In this document: piece after piece, positions 34,285 to 42,591 of the stretch
Layout of the letters: each line of letters begins with the position of its first letter
Numbering within the stretch: position 1 is the first letter of the stretch
Source of the DNA: Cupriavidus sp. P-10
GTDB lineage: Bacteria; Pseudomonadota; Gammaproteobacteria; Burkholderiales; Burkholderiaceae
Reading direction: 5' to 3'
DNA: 64,000 nucleotides
Assembly: GCF_003402535.2 (NCBI RefSeq)
Contig: NZ_AP025172.1
Location: forward strand, 62,001-126,000
The notes under the pieces: model-generated
Seen by the model: only the letters and a program-made list of their open reading frames with translations
The model's database searches: none
What the model was told of the DNA's origin: nothing
Translations under genes and position numbers: made by a program

Positions 34285-35364
34285 ATGTCGTTACTTGTCC
34301 GCGCAGGAGCCCTGACCAACTACAGCGAGGTCGCTCGTGCCGCCGGGCTGGACCCGGTGCGGATGCTATTTGACGCGGGGTTAAGTCCGAGCGTACTGCG
34401 CGAGCCGGACCTCATGATTCCAGTCGAGCGCTTCGGACGCCTGCTCCACGCCTCCGCAACCATGTCAGGCAACGAGAGTTTCGGGCTGTGCATGGCCGAG
34501 TCGCGCCTGTTGTCCAATCTTGGGGCAGTAGGAATGCTGATCCGCGACCAGCCGACGCTGCGCGACTCGCTTGGCATGCTAATGCGCTACCTACCGATGC
34601 TCAACGGCGCAAAGTCGCTGGCGGTCGAAGAATGTGGTGAACTGGTCATTATTCGCGAGGCGCTATTAGCTGGCAACGTACATCAGCCAACTCGCCAAAG
34701 GGTTGAACTAGCGCTAGGCGTCATGGTGCGCTTGATACGCCAACTCCTGAAGCCCGACTGGCAGCCCCAGCGCGTATGCTTCGAGCACCCGGCGCCGGGT
34801 GACCTCAGTACGCACCAACGGTTTTTTGGCCCTCACGTCAAATTCGACTGTGACTTCAACGGCGTCATCTGCGCGAAAGCCGATCTCGATGCGCGCAACC
34901 CGGGAGCCGATCCGGCTATGGCGCGCTACGCGCAGAAGCTGATCGACGAGGCCGCCAGGTCGCATCAGGCGACAATGCTTGAGGACGTGCGGCGCACGAT
35001 CCTGTTGCTGTTGCCCAGTGGTCGCTGCAGCATGGAACATGTGGCCGAAAACCTGAATGTGGTGTGCCGCACGGTTCAGCGCCGACTGGCGGAACAGGGG
35101 CAGAGCTTCTCGTCCATCGTTAATGAAGTCCGCATGGAACTCGCCGCGCGTCATGTCATCGAGAGCGATCGTCCGTTGACTGAAGTGGCGACCCTGCTCG
35201 GTTTTGCCGCGCTAAGCGGATTCTCGCGCTGGTATCACGTGCAATTCGGTTGCAGCCCCAAGGAGAGCCGGGCCGCAAGCGGCAGCGTGCGCCGACAGAC
35301 AGCACCTTCGCGGGCGATGCCAGCCGAATCTCATGATTCTAGCCCCCCGGCGTTAGCAAGTTAG
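34285..35364 (+). CDS. AraC-family regulator with Arabinose_bd (OruR/QuiP-type) N-terminal domain
   Basis: A 359-residue protein. The N-terminal half matches the AraC-type arabinose-binding-like domain (NYSEVARAAGLDPVRMLFDA, FGLCMAESRLLSNLGAVGM, FDCDFNGVICAKADLD). The C-terminal part carries two HTHs (SMEHVAENLNVVCRTVQRRL and TEVATLLGFAALSGFSRWYH). The start at 34285 fits the domain; up to 57 residues of open frame lie upstream without support. It is convergent with the Bug gene at 35549-36538 and may control neighbouring catabolic genes. Confidence 0.88.
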   Translation: MSLLVRAGALTNYSEVARAAGLDPVRMLFDAGLSPSVLREPDLMIPVERFGRLLHASATMSGNESFGLCMAESRLLSNLGAVGMLIRDQPTLRDSLGMLMRYLPMLNGAKSLAVEECGELVIIREALLAGNVHQPTRQRVELALGVMVRLIRQLLKPDWQPQRVCFEHPAPGDLSTHQRFFGPHVKFDCDFNGVICAKADLDARNPGADPAMARYAQKLIDEAARSHQATMLEDVRRTILLLLPSGRCSMEHVAENLNVVCRTVQRRLAEQGQSFSSIVNEVRMELAARHVIESDRPLTEVATLLGFAALSGFSRWYHVQFGCSPKESRAASGSVRRQTAPSRAMPAESHDSSPPALAS

Positions 35365-35548
35365 CGCGAACCGGGCTGCTGGGCGAACGCGCGCAGCGCG
35401 TGTCGCCTCAGAGTGAAATGCTGACGGACGGCCCGATCGGCAAAGTGCGCGCCTCAAGAGCCGGACCCGTCCGCATCCTACCAGCCTACCTGCTGCGGTT
35501 TTTACCTGGCTACCAGCAGGCTGGCAGCGTCCCCGTGCTCAGCACGGT

Positions 35549-36538
35549 TCATTCATCGAGCCGGATTTTTGCGTCGGCCGCGATCTTCGACCAGACCTGC
35601 AGATCGTGGCTGACAGTCTCGCCGAACTGCGCCGAGGTCTTCACAGGCGGCGGCGCAAAGTTCATGGATTTCATCATGGCTGCGAGCTCAGGGGACGCCT
35701 GGACCTTGTTGACTTCATCGGCCAGCCGCTTCACGATCGCCGGGTTGGTTCCCGCCGGCGCGAACATGCCGAACCAGCCCACCGCATCGAACTTGTAGCC
35801 CTGTTCACCCATGGTCTTGACCTCGGGAAGCTGCGGTGCGCGCGCATTGCCTGCAATGGCAATGGCACGGACCTTTCCGGAGCGCAGGAAGGGGACCGGC
35901 GCGTTCGGATCGGTCCAGCCAATTTTCACGACACCTGAGGCAAGGTCAGTCAATAGCTGATTTGAAGTCCGATACGCGACGTGGTCGGTCTTCATGCCAG
36001 TCTGCTTCTTGAGCCATTCCATCATCAGCTGCCCTGAAGATCCTATGGACCAGCTAGCGTAGCTGTACTTGTCCGGATTCGCCTTCACCAACTGGATGAG
36101 CTCCGGCAGGTTGTTAGCTGGCAGATCCGTGCTCACCAGTAACACCACGCCACCCTCGGCCGTCTGGGCAATCGGTACGAGGCTCTTCTTTGGATCGTAG
36201 GGAATGGTCTTCAGTACGGCCGGGGCGATGACCTGGTTCGATGCCGTGGTGTAAAGGATTGTGTATCCGTCGGCTGGCGCCTTGACTACAGCGTTTGTCC
36301 CAATGACTCCACTGCCACCTGGCCGGTTTTCAATAACGACGGGTTGCTTCAGAGCGACCGACAGGCGTTGCGCCATCACGCGTGCGAGGGCATCGGTTCC
36401 TGATCCTGCCGACGAGGCTACGATCATCTGAACCGGGCGCGCGGGCCAGGCTTCCTGAGCCCGCCCTGAACCGCACAACACCAAGAGCGCTGCCGTGCCC
36501 ACCGTGGCCGCAACCAGCTTTTGAATTCGAAATGCCAT
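35549..36538 (-). CDS. Bug-family periplasmic solute-binding protein
   Basis: A 329-residue secreted binding protein: signal peptide to about GRAQEAW, PVQMIVASSAGSGTDALARV, VVIENRPGGSGVIGTNA, IPYDPKKSLVPIAQ. GGAGGTAGAC precedes the start. Two perfect inverted repeats lie just upstream (36566-36624). With the BKACE gene (36922-37983) and the quinone reductase (38131-39111) it forms a reverse-strand series that may serve one substrate. Confidence 0.9.
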   Translation of the reverse strand: MAFRIQKLVAATVGTAALLVLCGSGRAQEAWPARPVQMIVASSAGSGTDALARVMAQRLSVALKQPVVIENRPGGSGVIGTNAVVKAPADGYTILYTTASNQVIAPAVLKTIPYDPKKSLVPIAQTAEGGVVLLVSTDLPANNLPELIQLVKANPDKYSYASWSIGSSGQLMMEWLKKQTGMKTDHVAYRTSNQLLTDLASGVVKIGWTDPNAPVPFLRSGKVRAIAIAGNARAPQLPEVKTMGEQGYKFDAVGWFGMFAPAGTNPAIVKRLADEVNKVQASPELAAMMKSMNFAPPPVKTSAQFGETVSHDLQVWSKIAADAKIRLDE

Positions 36539-36565
36539 TGTCTACCTCCACCATGTACTTGTTTT

Positions 36566-36582
36566 GTTGACTATCGGTCAAC
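36566..36582. promoter_or_regulatory. Palindromic operator candidate before the Bug gene
   Basis: GTTGACTATCGGTCAAC has perfect 6-bp arms around TATCG, 28 bp upstream of the Bug start at 36538, a usual place for a repressor site. Confidence 0.45.
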
Positions 36583-36600
36583 CTGTGCTCTTGCCACCCG

Positions 36601-36624
36601 CGTTGCCCTGACAGCAGGGCAACG
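36601..36624. repeat. Perfect 10-bp inverted repeat
   Basis: CGTTGCCCTG and CAGGGCAACG flank ACAG. It could terminate transcription from the upstream BKACE gene or form an operator. There is no T-run on either strand. Confidence 0.5.
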
Positions 36625-36921
36625 TCAATGGCGGTATGAGCAACGCTGGCACGAAGCGCAGCGCAATAAAGGCTGCGTGAGCTGTTGGCTGAGCACTGCA
36701 TGAAGCAAGGGCCCAGATCTGCCTTCGGCTTTGGCCAGCGCTACGATTCGTTGCTAGCCCCGGGAGGGTAAGTTCGCTTGCTTTTGGAGCATGACGGACT
36801 TCTGTATTGAGAAAGGTCGTGAACCCGTCCGACGAGGGAACAGCAGCTTCAGTTTGAGGGTGTCTCCGGAAAATACTGTTCGACCCTTGCACCATACGCT
36901 GTCAGTTCCCCCGCGGGCTTC

Positions 36922-37983
36922 TTACATGCATTCGAGCTTGCGCAGGAAGCCCTGGTGGCCACCGTTGCGATTCGGTGCGAAGCCATTCTTCTGAAGCGTC
37001 TCTTCCACCGTGTCATAGAACACCCCAAGCTGCAGGATCTCCCGGGTCTGTTGCGCGGTCGCAATGGGACGACCAAATTCGCCGGCAATACGCACCAATT
37101 GCTTGATCTGCTCGACGGTGCTCATCTTGCCCGTGCGGGTCTGGTTCCAGAGTACGTCCTCGATGCCACACCGCACATGCAAGCCCAAAGCCATGCCGAT
37201 CATGTTGATCGGCAGCACATTCAGCACCGAACTCTCCACCGTTACCACGGCACCGTCCGGCACAGCACGCAGAATGTTCGCCAGGTTGTAGATGTTCGCC
37301 TGGTCCATGCCGCCGCTGATCGCCACCCAGTTCATCACCAGCGGGCCCTTGTAGACGCCGCGGCGAATCATCCGCTCAATCGTTTCAAAGCTGTTGATGT
37401 TGTAGCACTGGAACTCGCTCTGGATTCCGGCGGCAGTCAGACGTCGAACGTGCTCCTCGAACCAGCTGGGGTTCGAGGGCACGACCATGTCCTTGTAGGT
37501 TGAATAGAGTTGCGGGAATCCTCGCGAAACGCCCTTGAAGTCGTCAACACCAGCATGCTCGGTCACATTCATCTGCGACGTGTTGACGGTCACCGTGACC
37601 TGGTCGGGCTTCGGATCGAGTTCGGCCAGCATATGGCGAGTGTCATCGCTAAGCCATTTGGCACCTTGCCCCTCTTCAGGCGCGAAGCTGATTGAACCTC
37701 CCACCTGGATGACCATTTCCGGACAGGCGGCGCGCACTCCAGCGATCAGTTCGTTGAACTTGGACAGGCGCTTGCTACCCTTGCCATCTTCTTCGCGCAC
37801 ATGCAGATGCAGCACTCGCGCACCGGCTTCGTAGCAATCCACTGCCTTCTGGATCTGATCCGCCATGGTGACAGGGATATCTTCGGGGAAGTCCGAAGGA
37901 ATCCAGCCCGGCGCGTAAGGAGCGGCGGTGATGATCAGGGGCTGCTGGTTCTCGGGATACAGGTGGCCGTCAAGGAAGTTCAT
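36922..37983 (-). CDS. BKACE-family (DUF849) beta-keto acid cleavage enzyme, divergent subfamily
   Basis: A 353-residue member, about 40 residues longer than the other two here. Visible: PLIITAAPYAPGWIP, the metal motif LHLHVREEDGKG, VIQVGGSISFAPEEG and GMALGLHVRCGIEDVLW. It should cleave a different beta-keto acid from its paralogues. GGAGATCC precedes the start. Same-strand neighbours are a quinone oxidoreductase (upstream) and a Bug receptor (downstream). Confidence 0.88.
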   Translation of the reverse strand: MNFLDGHLYPENQQPLIITAAPYAPGWIPSDFPEDIPVTMADQIQKAVDCYEAGARVLHLHVREEDGKGSKRLSKFNELIAGVRAACPEMVIQVGGSISFAPEEGQGAKWLSDDTRHMLAELDPKPDQVTVTVNTSQMNVTEHAGVDDFKGVSRGFPQLYSTYKDMVVPSNPSWFEEHVRRLTAAGIQSEFQCYNINSFETIERMIRRGVYKGPLVMNWVAISGGMDQANIYNLANILRAVPDGAVVTVESSVLNVLPINMIGMALGLHVRCGIEDVLWNQTRTGKMSTVEQIKQLVRIAGEFGRPIATAQQTREILQLGVFYDTVEETLQKNGFAPNRNGGHQGFLRKLECM

Positions 37984-38130
37984 GTTGATGGATCTCCAGG
38001 TTGAGATGTGGATCTTGAGAAAGTCGAACTAGATGAGAAAGCTGCTTCGCGAAGCAGCGGCGGCGGATCCTGAACAACCGGACTCGACTGCCGACTTGGC
38101 TAATGCCGCCCGGACCAGGGAGGGAAACTG

Positions 38131-39111
38131 TCAAATCACGAAAATGGACGAGCCGGTGGTCTTTCGAGATTCGAGGTCCCGATGTGCCTGCGCGGCATCT
38201 TCCAGCGCATAGCGCTGATTGATCTCGATGTGGATGCGGCCCGCGGCCACGTGGCCGAACAGTTCATCCACGAGTTCCGCCTTTTCGGCAGGATCAGCGA
38301 TATAGTCGGCCAGGCCCGGGCGAGTCACGTACGCCGAGCCCTTACGCGCCAGAATTGCCGGATCGAACGGTGGGATCTTGCCGGAGGCGGTGCCGACGCA
38401 GACCAGTAGGCCGCGGCGCTTGAGGGAGTCCAGCGAGGACATGAAGGTGTCCTTGCCCACGCTGTCGAAGACCACGGACACCCCCACGCCATCCGTCAGT
38501 TCCCGCACGCGCTTGGCCACGTCCTCATGGCTGTAATTGATCGTGTGGTCGCAGCCATGGGCACGCGCCACTACTGCCTTGGCCTCAGTAGAAACCGTTC
38601 CAATCACTGTCAGCCCCAGCAGCTTGGCCCATTGTGAAATGATCAGACCGACCCCCCCCGCCGCGGCATGCAGCAGCACGGTGTCGCCCGCCTTGAGTGG
38701 CCAGATCCGGCGCAGCAGGTAGGCAGCTGACAAGCCCCGCATGGTCATGGCTGCCGCGACTTCGCAGCTGATTGCCACCGGCAGCTTGATCAGCGGTGCG
38801 GCAGCGATCAGTCGCTCCGTGCTGTAGGCGCCCAACGTGGGGGTAAATCCTGTATAGGTCACACGGTCGCCGACCGCCAGATGGGTGACGCCGGCACCGA
38901 CGGCCTCAATCACGCCGGCGGCCTCGTTGCCGATGCCGCTGGGCAGCGGAATCTCATAAATACCGCTGCGGAAGTAGGTGTCAGCAAAATTCAGGCCGAC
39001 GGCCACGTGACGGAGGCGGACCTCCCCCGGCCCCGGCTCACCAACATGGGCGTCCTCAAAACGCAGGACGTCTGGCCCGCCTGTTTCATAAATCCTAACG
39101 ACTTTCGCCAT
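38131..39111 (-). CDS. Quinone oxidoreductase (QOR-type MDR)
   Basis: A 326-residue protein: MAKVVRIYETGGPDVLRFED, GNEAAGVIEAVGAGV, and the NADPH loop LLHAAAGGVGLIISQWAK (AAxGGVG). It lacks the catalytic Zn Cys. GAGGAGACGAC precedes the start. It reduces quinones or enones with NADPH. It differs from the MDR at 30053-31048. Confidence 0.9.
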   Translation of the reverse strand: MAKVVRIYETGGPDVLRFEDAHVGEPGPGEVRLRHVAVGLNFADTYFRSGIYEIPLPSGIGNEAAGVIEAVGAGVTHLAVGDRVTYTGFTPTLGAYSTERLIAAAPLIKLPVAISCEVAAAMTMRGLSAAYLLRRIWPLKAGDTVLLHAAAGGVGLIISQWAKLLGLTVIGTVSTEAKAVVARAHGCDHTINYSHEDVAKRVRELTDGVGVSVVFDSVGKDTFMSSLDSLKRRGLLVCVGTASGKIPPFDPAILARKGSAYVTRPGLADYIADPAEKAELVDELFGHVAAGRIHIEINQRYALEDAAQAHRDLESRKTTGSSIFVI

Positions 39112-39353
39112 GTCGTCTCCTCTTCTCTATTTGATAGGACGGTTCACCTGCGGCTTGCCGTTTGAGCATGAAAAAGGACAAACCAGTGTGGTGACTCAGT
39201 TGGTCCGGGCTGCAGGAAATTTGCTTCAGACGGCATGACGAAGCCGCCTGTGGCTCTCACAGTCAGCAAGCCTGCAAGCAGGCTTTCAGCCAGTAGAAAG
39301 TTGGCAAGAAAGGCATTTGCACCTCCTTTAACCGGTTGATGTCTGCGTTCATC

Positions 39354-39420
39354 GAATCATCTGGCCAGGCGCAGTTTTCCGCTTTCCCTTGCACGCCTCG
39401 TACTTTCCGGTTTGCGACAA
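39354..39420 (-). repeat. Conserved coding-like fragment, copy 2
   Basis: Reverse-strand coding reads KYEACKGKRKTAPGQMIR followed by a stop. It parallels 33870-33935 at DNA and protein level, which suggests a shared lost gene or mobile element. Identity unknown. Confidence 0.4.
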
Positions 39421-39720
39421 GAACCGAGCGGTGCAGGTGCGCTGGATCGTCGATTTCCGCAGCTTTGAATAGCACCGCAATGCAAGACAGCTTTGCGCAC
39501 GTGCGCTGTCCGCCGCCCAACCCGCCAGCCCACCGAAGTCACGCTGACTTTCGTGGAGGCTGCCGACGAGCCGTCGCCCTGCTACGAAAGGCAAGGCCCA
39601 GATCTCTCCGGAACGCCGATATTCGAATTTGCCTTCCCACTCGTCGATCATCATGTGGGTGCGCGCGGGCCGGGCGCCTTGGATAAGGCGGCTGGCAGCT
39701 TGTCTCAATTACCTGGCGAC

Positions 39721-39790
39721 TGTCCCGAATTGGTAAATGGATGTCCCGAAAAGATAAGCGGCACAGGCAGGTACGCGGGATACTCGGCAC
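39721..39790. repeat. Degenerate dispersed repeat, copy 2 (possible IS terminus)
   Basis: It starts TGTCCCGAATTGGTAAATGG, then repeats the motif as ATGTCCCGAAAAG and continues ATAAGCGG. It is gap-free alignable with 29021-29090. The internal direct repeat TGTCCCGAA at 20-21 bp distance is clear here. It resembles ends of IS21-family elements, but the family is a guess. Confidence 0.5.
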
Positions 39791-39933
39791 CGGAAATGCT
39801 GGCGCCCTATCCGGCCAATGGAGGCCGTGGGTGTTAGTTGTTTCTGAAATAGACCATCGCCTTCTGTCTTCGCCGAGTCGCTCCAGACAACGGGCTCGGT
39901 GATCTGAACAATCATCGCTATAAGTAGACCCTA

Positions 39934-41175
39934 ATGTCAGAGAAAACAGGTTCGATCCTTGCGGAGTCAGTCATTAACCTTGAACGTCGCCGCCTGATGG
40001 CCGGGGGTGCAACTGCGATCGTGGCCTCCATGTCGGGCCTGGCAAAAGCTGCTGACACGCCGGCGGCTACGCCAGCGGCTGGGGGGAAGCCGCTGCCGGC
40101 TTATGTTGCATGGAAGGATCCGAATGCAATGATCGTCCATTCAGGCAACACCCTCGAAACCAGGCGGGCTGCGTATGGCACCAGCATCATCACGCCGGCT
40201 GACCAGCTGTATATCCGCAATAACCTTCCAGCACCCGATGTGAGCATCGTTGCCGACCGCGATGGTTGGGAGCTCACAGTTGAAGGCGTGAAGAATCCGC
40301 GCAAGTTGACGGTCAAGGAACTCAAGACCATGGGACTGGAAACTGTAGCGATGGTGCTCCAGTGTTCTGGTAACGGCCGCGGCTATTTTCCGAGCAAGCC
40401 GAGTGGCACGCCCTGGCAAGTAGGTGCAGCCGGATGCGTGATATGGAGCGGTGTGCCGGTGCGTGCGGTGATCGAAGCGCTGGGCGGCATGGTGGCTGGC
40501 GCTGCCTACATGACCAGCACTGGCGGTGAGAAGATTCCGGAAGGGATCGATCCAAAGACCGTGATCGTGGAGCGTTCGGTGCCCAAGAGCGCCATCGACG
40601 ATGCGCTTCTGGCATGGGAAATGAACGGTGAGCCAATCCCGCATGCCCACGGCGGGCCGTTGCGCATCATCGTGCCCGGCTATTCCGGCGTGAACAATGT
40701 CAAATACATCAAGCGCCTCGCCTTTACCACAGAGCAGACGGACGCGGCGATCCAGAAGACCGGCTATCGCTTCTCGCCTCCGGGAGAGAAGGGAGATCCC
40801 AGTCAGCCTTCGATTTGGGAAATGAGCGTCAAGTCGTGGATTAACAGCCCGGCCTCCGACGGCGGTCCGGTTTCGGCGGGTCTCGTGCAGATCAAAGGTG
40901 TTGCCTTTGGCGGTATCAATGCGGTGCGAGGCGTGGAAGTCTCCATCGATGGCGGCAAGACCTGGAAGGCTGCAAGATTCGTCGGCCCGGATCTGGGCCG
41001 CTATGCATGGCGCCAGTTCGTGCTGCCGGTGAAGCTGACGCCAGGGACGTACACGATCGCGTGCCGCGCAACAGACTCCAAGGGTAAGGTTCAACCGGAA
41101 GAGCGTGTGGAAAACGCCCACGGCTATAACAACACCAGCTGGCGCGACCACGCAATGCAAATCACTGTCGTTTAA
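39934..41175 (+). CDS. sorA: Sulfite dehydrogenase molybdopterin subunit (SorA/SoxC-like)
   Basis: A 413-residue molybdoenzyme of the sulfite oxidase family. A twin-arginine signal (ERRRLMAGGATAIVASMSG) predicts periplasmic export. The molybdenum-binding Cys lies in VLQCSGNGRGYFPS (about residue 144). A C-terminal dimerisation domain (GVEVSIDGGKTWKAARF) follows. It oxidises sulfite to sulfate and hands electrons to the cytochrome encoded 11 bp downstream. The sulfite could come from sulfonate degradation, for instance by the TauD-type gene at 29147. It could also be called SoxC, but no other sox genes are visible. Confidence 0.88.
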   Translation: MSEKTGSILAESVINLERRRLMAGGATAIVASMSGLAKAADTPAATPAAGGKPLPAYVAWKDPNAMIVHSGNTLETRRAAYGTSIITPADQLYIRNNLPAPDVSIVADRDGWELTVEGVKNPRKLTVKELKTMGLETVAMVLQCSGNGRGYFPSKPSGTPWQVGAAGCVIWSGVPVRAVIEALGGMVAGAAYMTSTGGEKIPEGIDPKTVIVERSVPKSAIDDALLAWEMNGEPIPHAHGGPLRIIVPGYSGVNNVKYIKRLAFTTEQTDAAIQKTGYRFSPPGEKGDPSQPSIWEMSVKSWINSPASDGGPVSAGLVQIKGVAFGGINAVRGVEVSIDGGKTWKAARFVGPDLGRYAWRQFVLPVKLTPGTYTIACRATDSKGKVQPEERVENAHGYNNTSWRDHAMQITVV

Positions 41176-41186
41176 AGGGAAAAGGA

Positions 41187-41522
41187 ATGCCGTTTTACGT
41201 AAGACAGGCAGCAAGCGGAGCGCTTGCTGCTATCGCTGCACTCGCTGGCGGCAATGCACTGGCGCAGGCAAATATGGAAGAGGGAAAGAAGCTGTTCACT
41301 CAGACTGCAGTACCGGCATGCGCGGTGTGCCACACGCTGGAACACGCTGGCGCACAAGGCGCGATCGGCCCGAATCTGGATGAACTCAAGCCGGATGCAT
41401 CGCGTGTGGAAATAGCGGTGCGCAACGGTATTGGTCAGATGCCAGCATTCAAAGGCTTGACCGATCAACAAGTCGCGACGCTGGCGAAGTATGTGGCGGC
41501 CTCTACTGGCGCTGCAAGATGA
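41187..41522 (+). CDS. sorB: c-type cytochrome subunit of sulfite dehydrogenase (SorB-like)
   Basis: A 111-residue periplasmic cytochrome: signal peptide ending GGNALAQA, heme-binding CAVCH at residues 45-49, and a likely Met ligand in GQMPAFKG. It is placed directly after sorA with GGGAAAAGGA upstream, so it is the electron acceptor of the SorA subunit, as in SorAB sulfite:cytochrome c oxidoreductases. Confidence 0.88.
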   Translation: MPFYVRQAASGALAAIAALAGGNALAQANMEEGKKLFTQTAVPACAVCHTLEHAGAQGAIGPNLDELKPDASRVEIAVRNGIGQMPAFKGLTDQQVATLAKYVAASTGAAR

Positions 41523-41933
41523 AGCAATAAAGAGGGCGGCCCCGTTACCTTTCGGGTGGCAGTTGCACGATTGCCGCCAGGGATACGTCGGGTGAGAGCC
41601 GGTAGATGATGACCACCGCGACGTTGATGTCGTGCTGCAGGTAGGGCGCGGCCACATGGCTGAAGTCGGATTTGTCACCATCATCCGCCCTGTTCTCGGA
41701 GCAGACCGGACAGGCGTGACAGATGTGCGTCGTCGCGCAGACGCCGAGCATCCTGTCTGCGTCGAAGGCAACGACTGGCTCGCCTTCCAGGGAATTGTCA
41801 CGTGCAGATCAGAATTAAATTGCGTGCAATTTGCGTTTTGGTTGGCTTCATCTACGCTCCACTCATTGCTCGGATCCGCCTGTGTGCGCCGCCCCGTGCA
41901 AGAACAAGATGCAACAATCCGGGAGCGCCTGCG

Positions 41934-42239
41934 ATGAGACCAGGCACGATAGTGGGCGAAGCCGCAGGCGACCACCAGGAGACGCGGCGAACAGCTGCGC
42001 CGCCGTCGCTCACGTTAGCCAAACGCGGGGGAGCGATCCGCGGCATCGGCGAAAAGTTTGCCGCCATCCCCGTCACAGGCACCGGCGCGATGTCGGTGCC
42101 ACTCGCGACCATCCCGGGGCGTTCTGGTTTTGGACCCCAACTCTCTTTTGCGCTTCGACTCCGGCGCGGCACCGTCCCGTTCGGCTTCGGCTGGTTGCTT
42201 TGTCAGTTTGACGGACCGGTCACGTGGATCGAGCGATGA
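41934..42239 (+). pseudogene. N-terminal fragment of an SpvB/TcB-type insecticidal toxin-complex protein
   Basis: The 101-codon frame reads APPSLTLAKRGGAIRGIGEK, then FAAIPVTGTGAMSVPLATIP and GRSGFGPQLS. This is the highly conserved start of SpvB-domain proteins and TcB toxin-complex subunits. After PQLS the frame slips: DSGA is read in the next frame and PFGFGW in the first again, so two compensating indels are present. The match ends soon after. Full-length relatives have well over 1,000 residues. It is a decayed remnant. Confidence 0.8.
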
Positions 42240-42272
42240 GCAAGGCGAAACCGTCTCTATCACGGACACCGT

Positions 42273-42380
42273 TTTCAGGCTGCGCTCATCAGTTGCGCAG
42301 TGCCCTGGTACTTTCGGTTTCAGCTCAGCCGCCGTGATATCGGCGAGTTGCTGTGCGAGCGTGGCGTGGTCTTCAGACAT
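42273..42380 (+). pseudogene. Fragment of an IS6-family transposase
   Basis: About 36 codons read FQAALISCAVPWYFRFQLS then RRDIGELLCERGVVFRH. Together these match the N-terminal HTH region of IS6/IS26-type transposases (C-x-R-WY-x-R-x-x-L-S-x-RD-x-x-EL-x-x-ERG-x-x-x-x-H). The DDE catalytic part is missing. It lies between the SpvB remnant and the eCIS regulator. Confidence 0.7.
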
Positions 42381-42591
42381 AAGCGATTTGGCGCTGGTGC
42401 GCCAGATTCGGTGCCGTCTTGCATAGTTTGTCTAGCCGGCTCGCTGCAAGCCACGCAGCACGTGGCACCTGTGTTGGGCCATGTCAGTGCGAGCAACCCT
42501 GGATCGCGGCCCTGCAGCAAACAGGCAGTCCGCATAATGGCTAGCCTGTTGAGTGCGAAAAACAGGGGCAGGTTCTCTCAGAGGGGGCATC

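Larger units (their letters stand above)
36539..36921. other. Intergenic region with two perfect palindromes
   Basis: This 383-bp gap between the BKACE and Bug genes (both reverse strand) holds the palindromes described separately at 36566-36582 and 36601-36624. No further gene is convincing. Confidence 0.5.
39112..39933. other. Gap carrying degenerate repeats and debris
   Basis: About 820 bp without an intact gene. It holds copy 2 of both dispersed repeats (39354-39420 and 39721-39790). Frames between them show reverse-strand pieces (THMMIDEWEGKFEYRR, EIWALPFVAGRRLVG) that look like eroded coding sequence of unidentified origin. Confidence 0.5.
41523..42591. other. Junction region between sulfite dehydrogenase and eCIS locus, filled with gene debris
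   Basis: About 1.07 kb without an intact gene. It carries an SpvB/TcB N-terminal fragment (41934-42239) and an IS6-type transposase fragment (42273-42380), described separately. An AT-richer stretch lies near 41805-41835. On the reverse strand, 41545-41751 is open for 68 codons but matches nothing I recognise. This looks like a recombination scar at the left border of the eCIS cluster. Confidence 0.55.

Noticed and set aside
35481..35526. Imperfect inverted repeat between the AraC and Bug genes as a terminator
   Set aside because: The stem has a 2-base bulge and lacks a T-run, and the loop is long. It was not strong enough to list as a feature.
41545..41751. A 68-codon reverse-strand frame with several Cys and His
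   Set aside because: The Cys/His pattern suggested a zinc protein, but there is no ribosome-binding site, no spacing typical of a finger and no family match.
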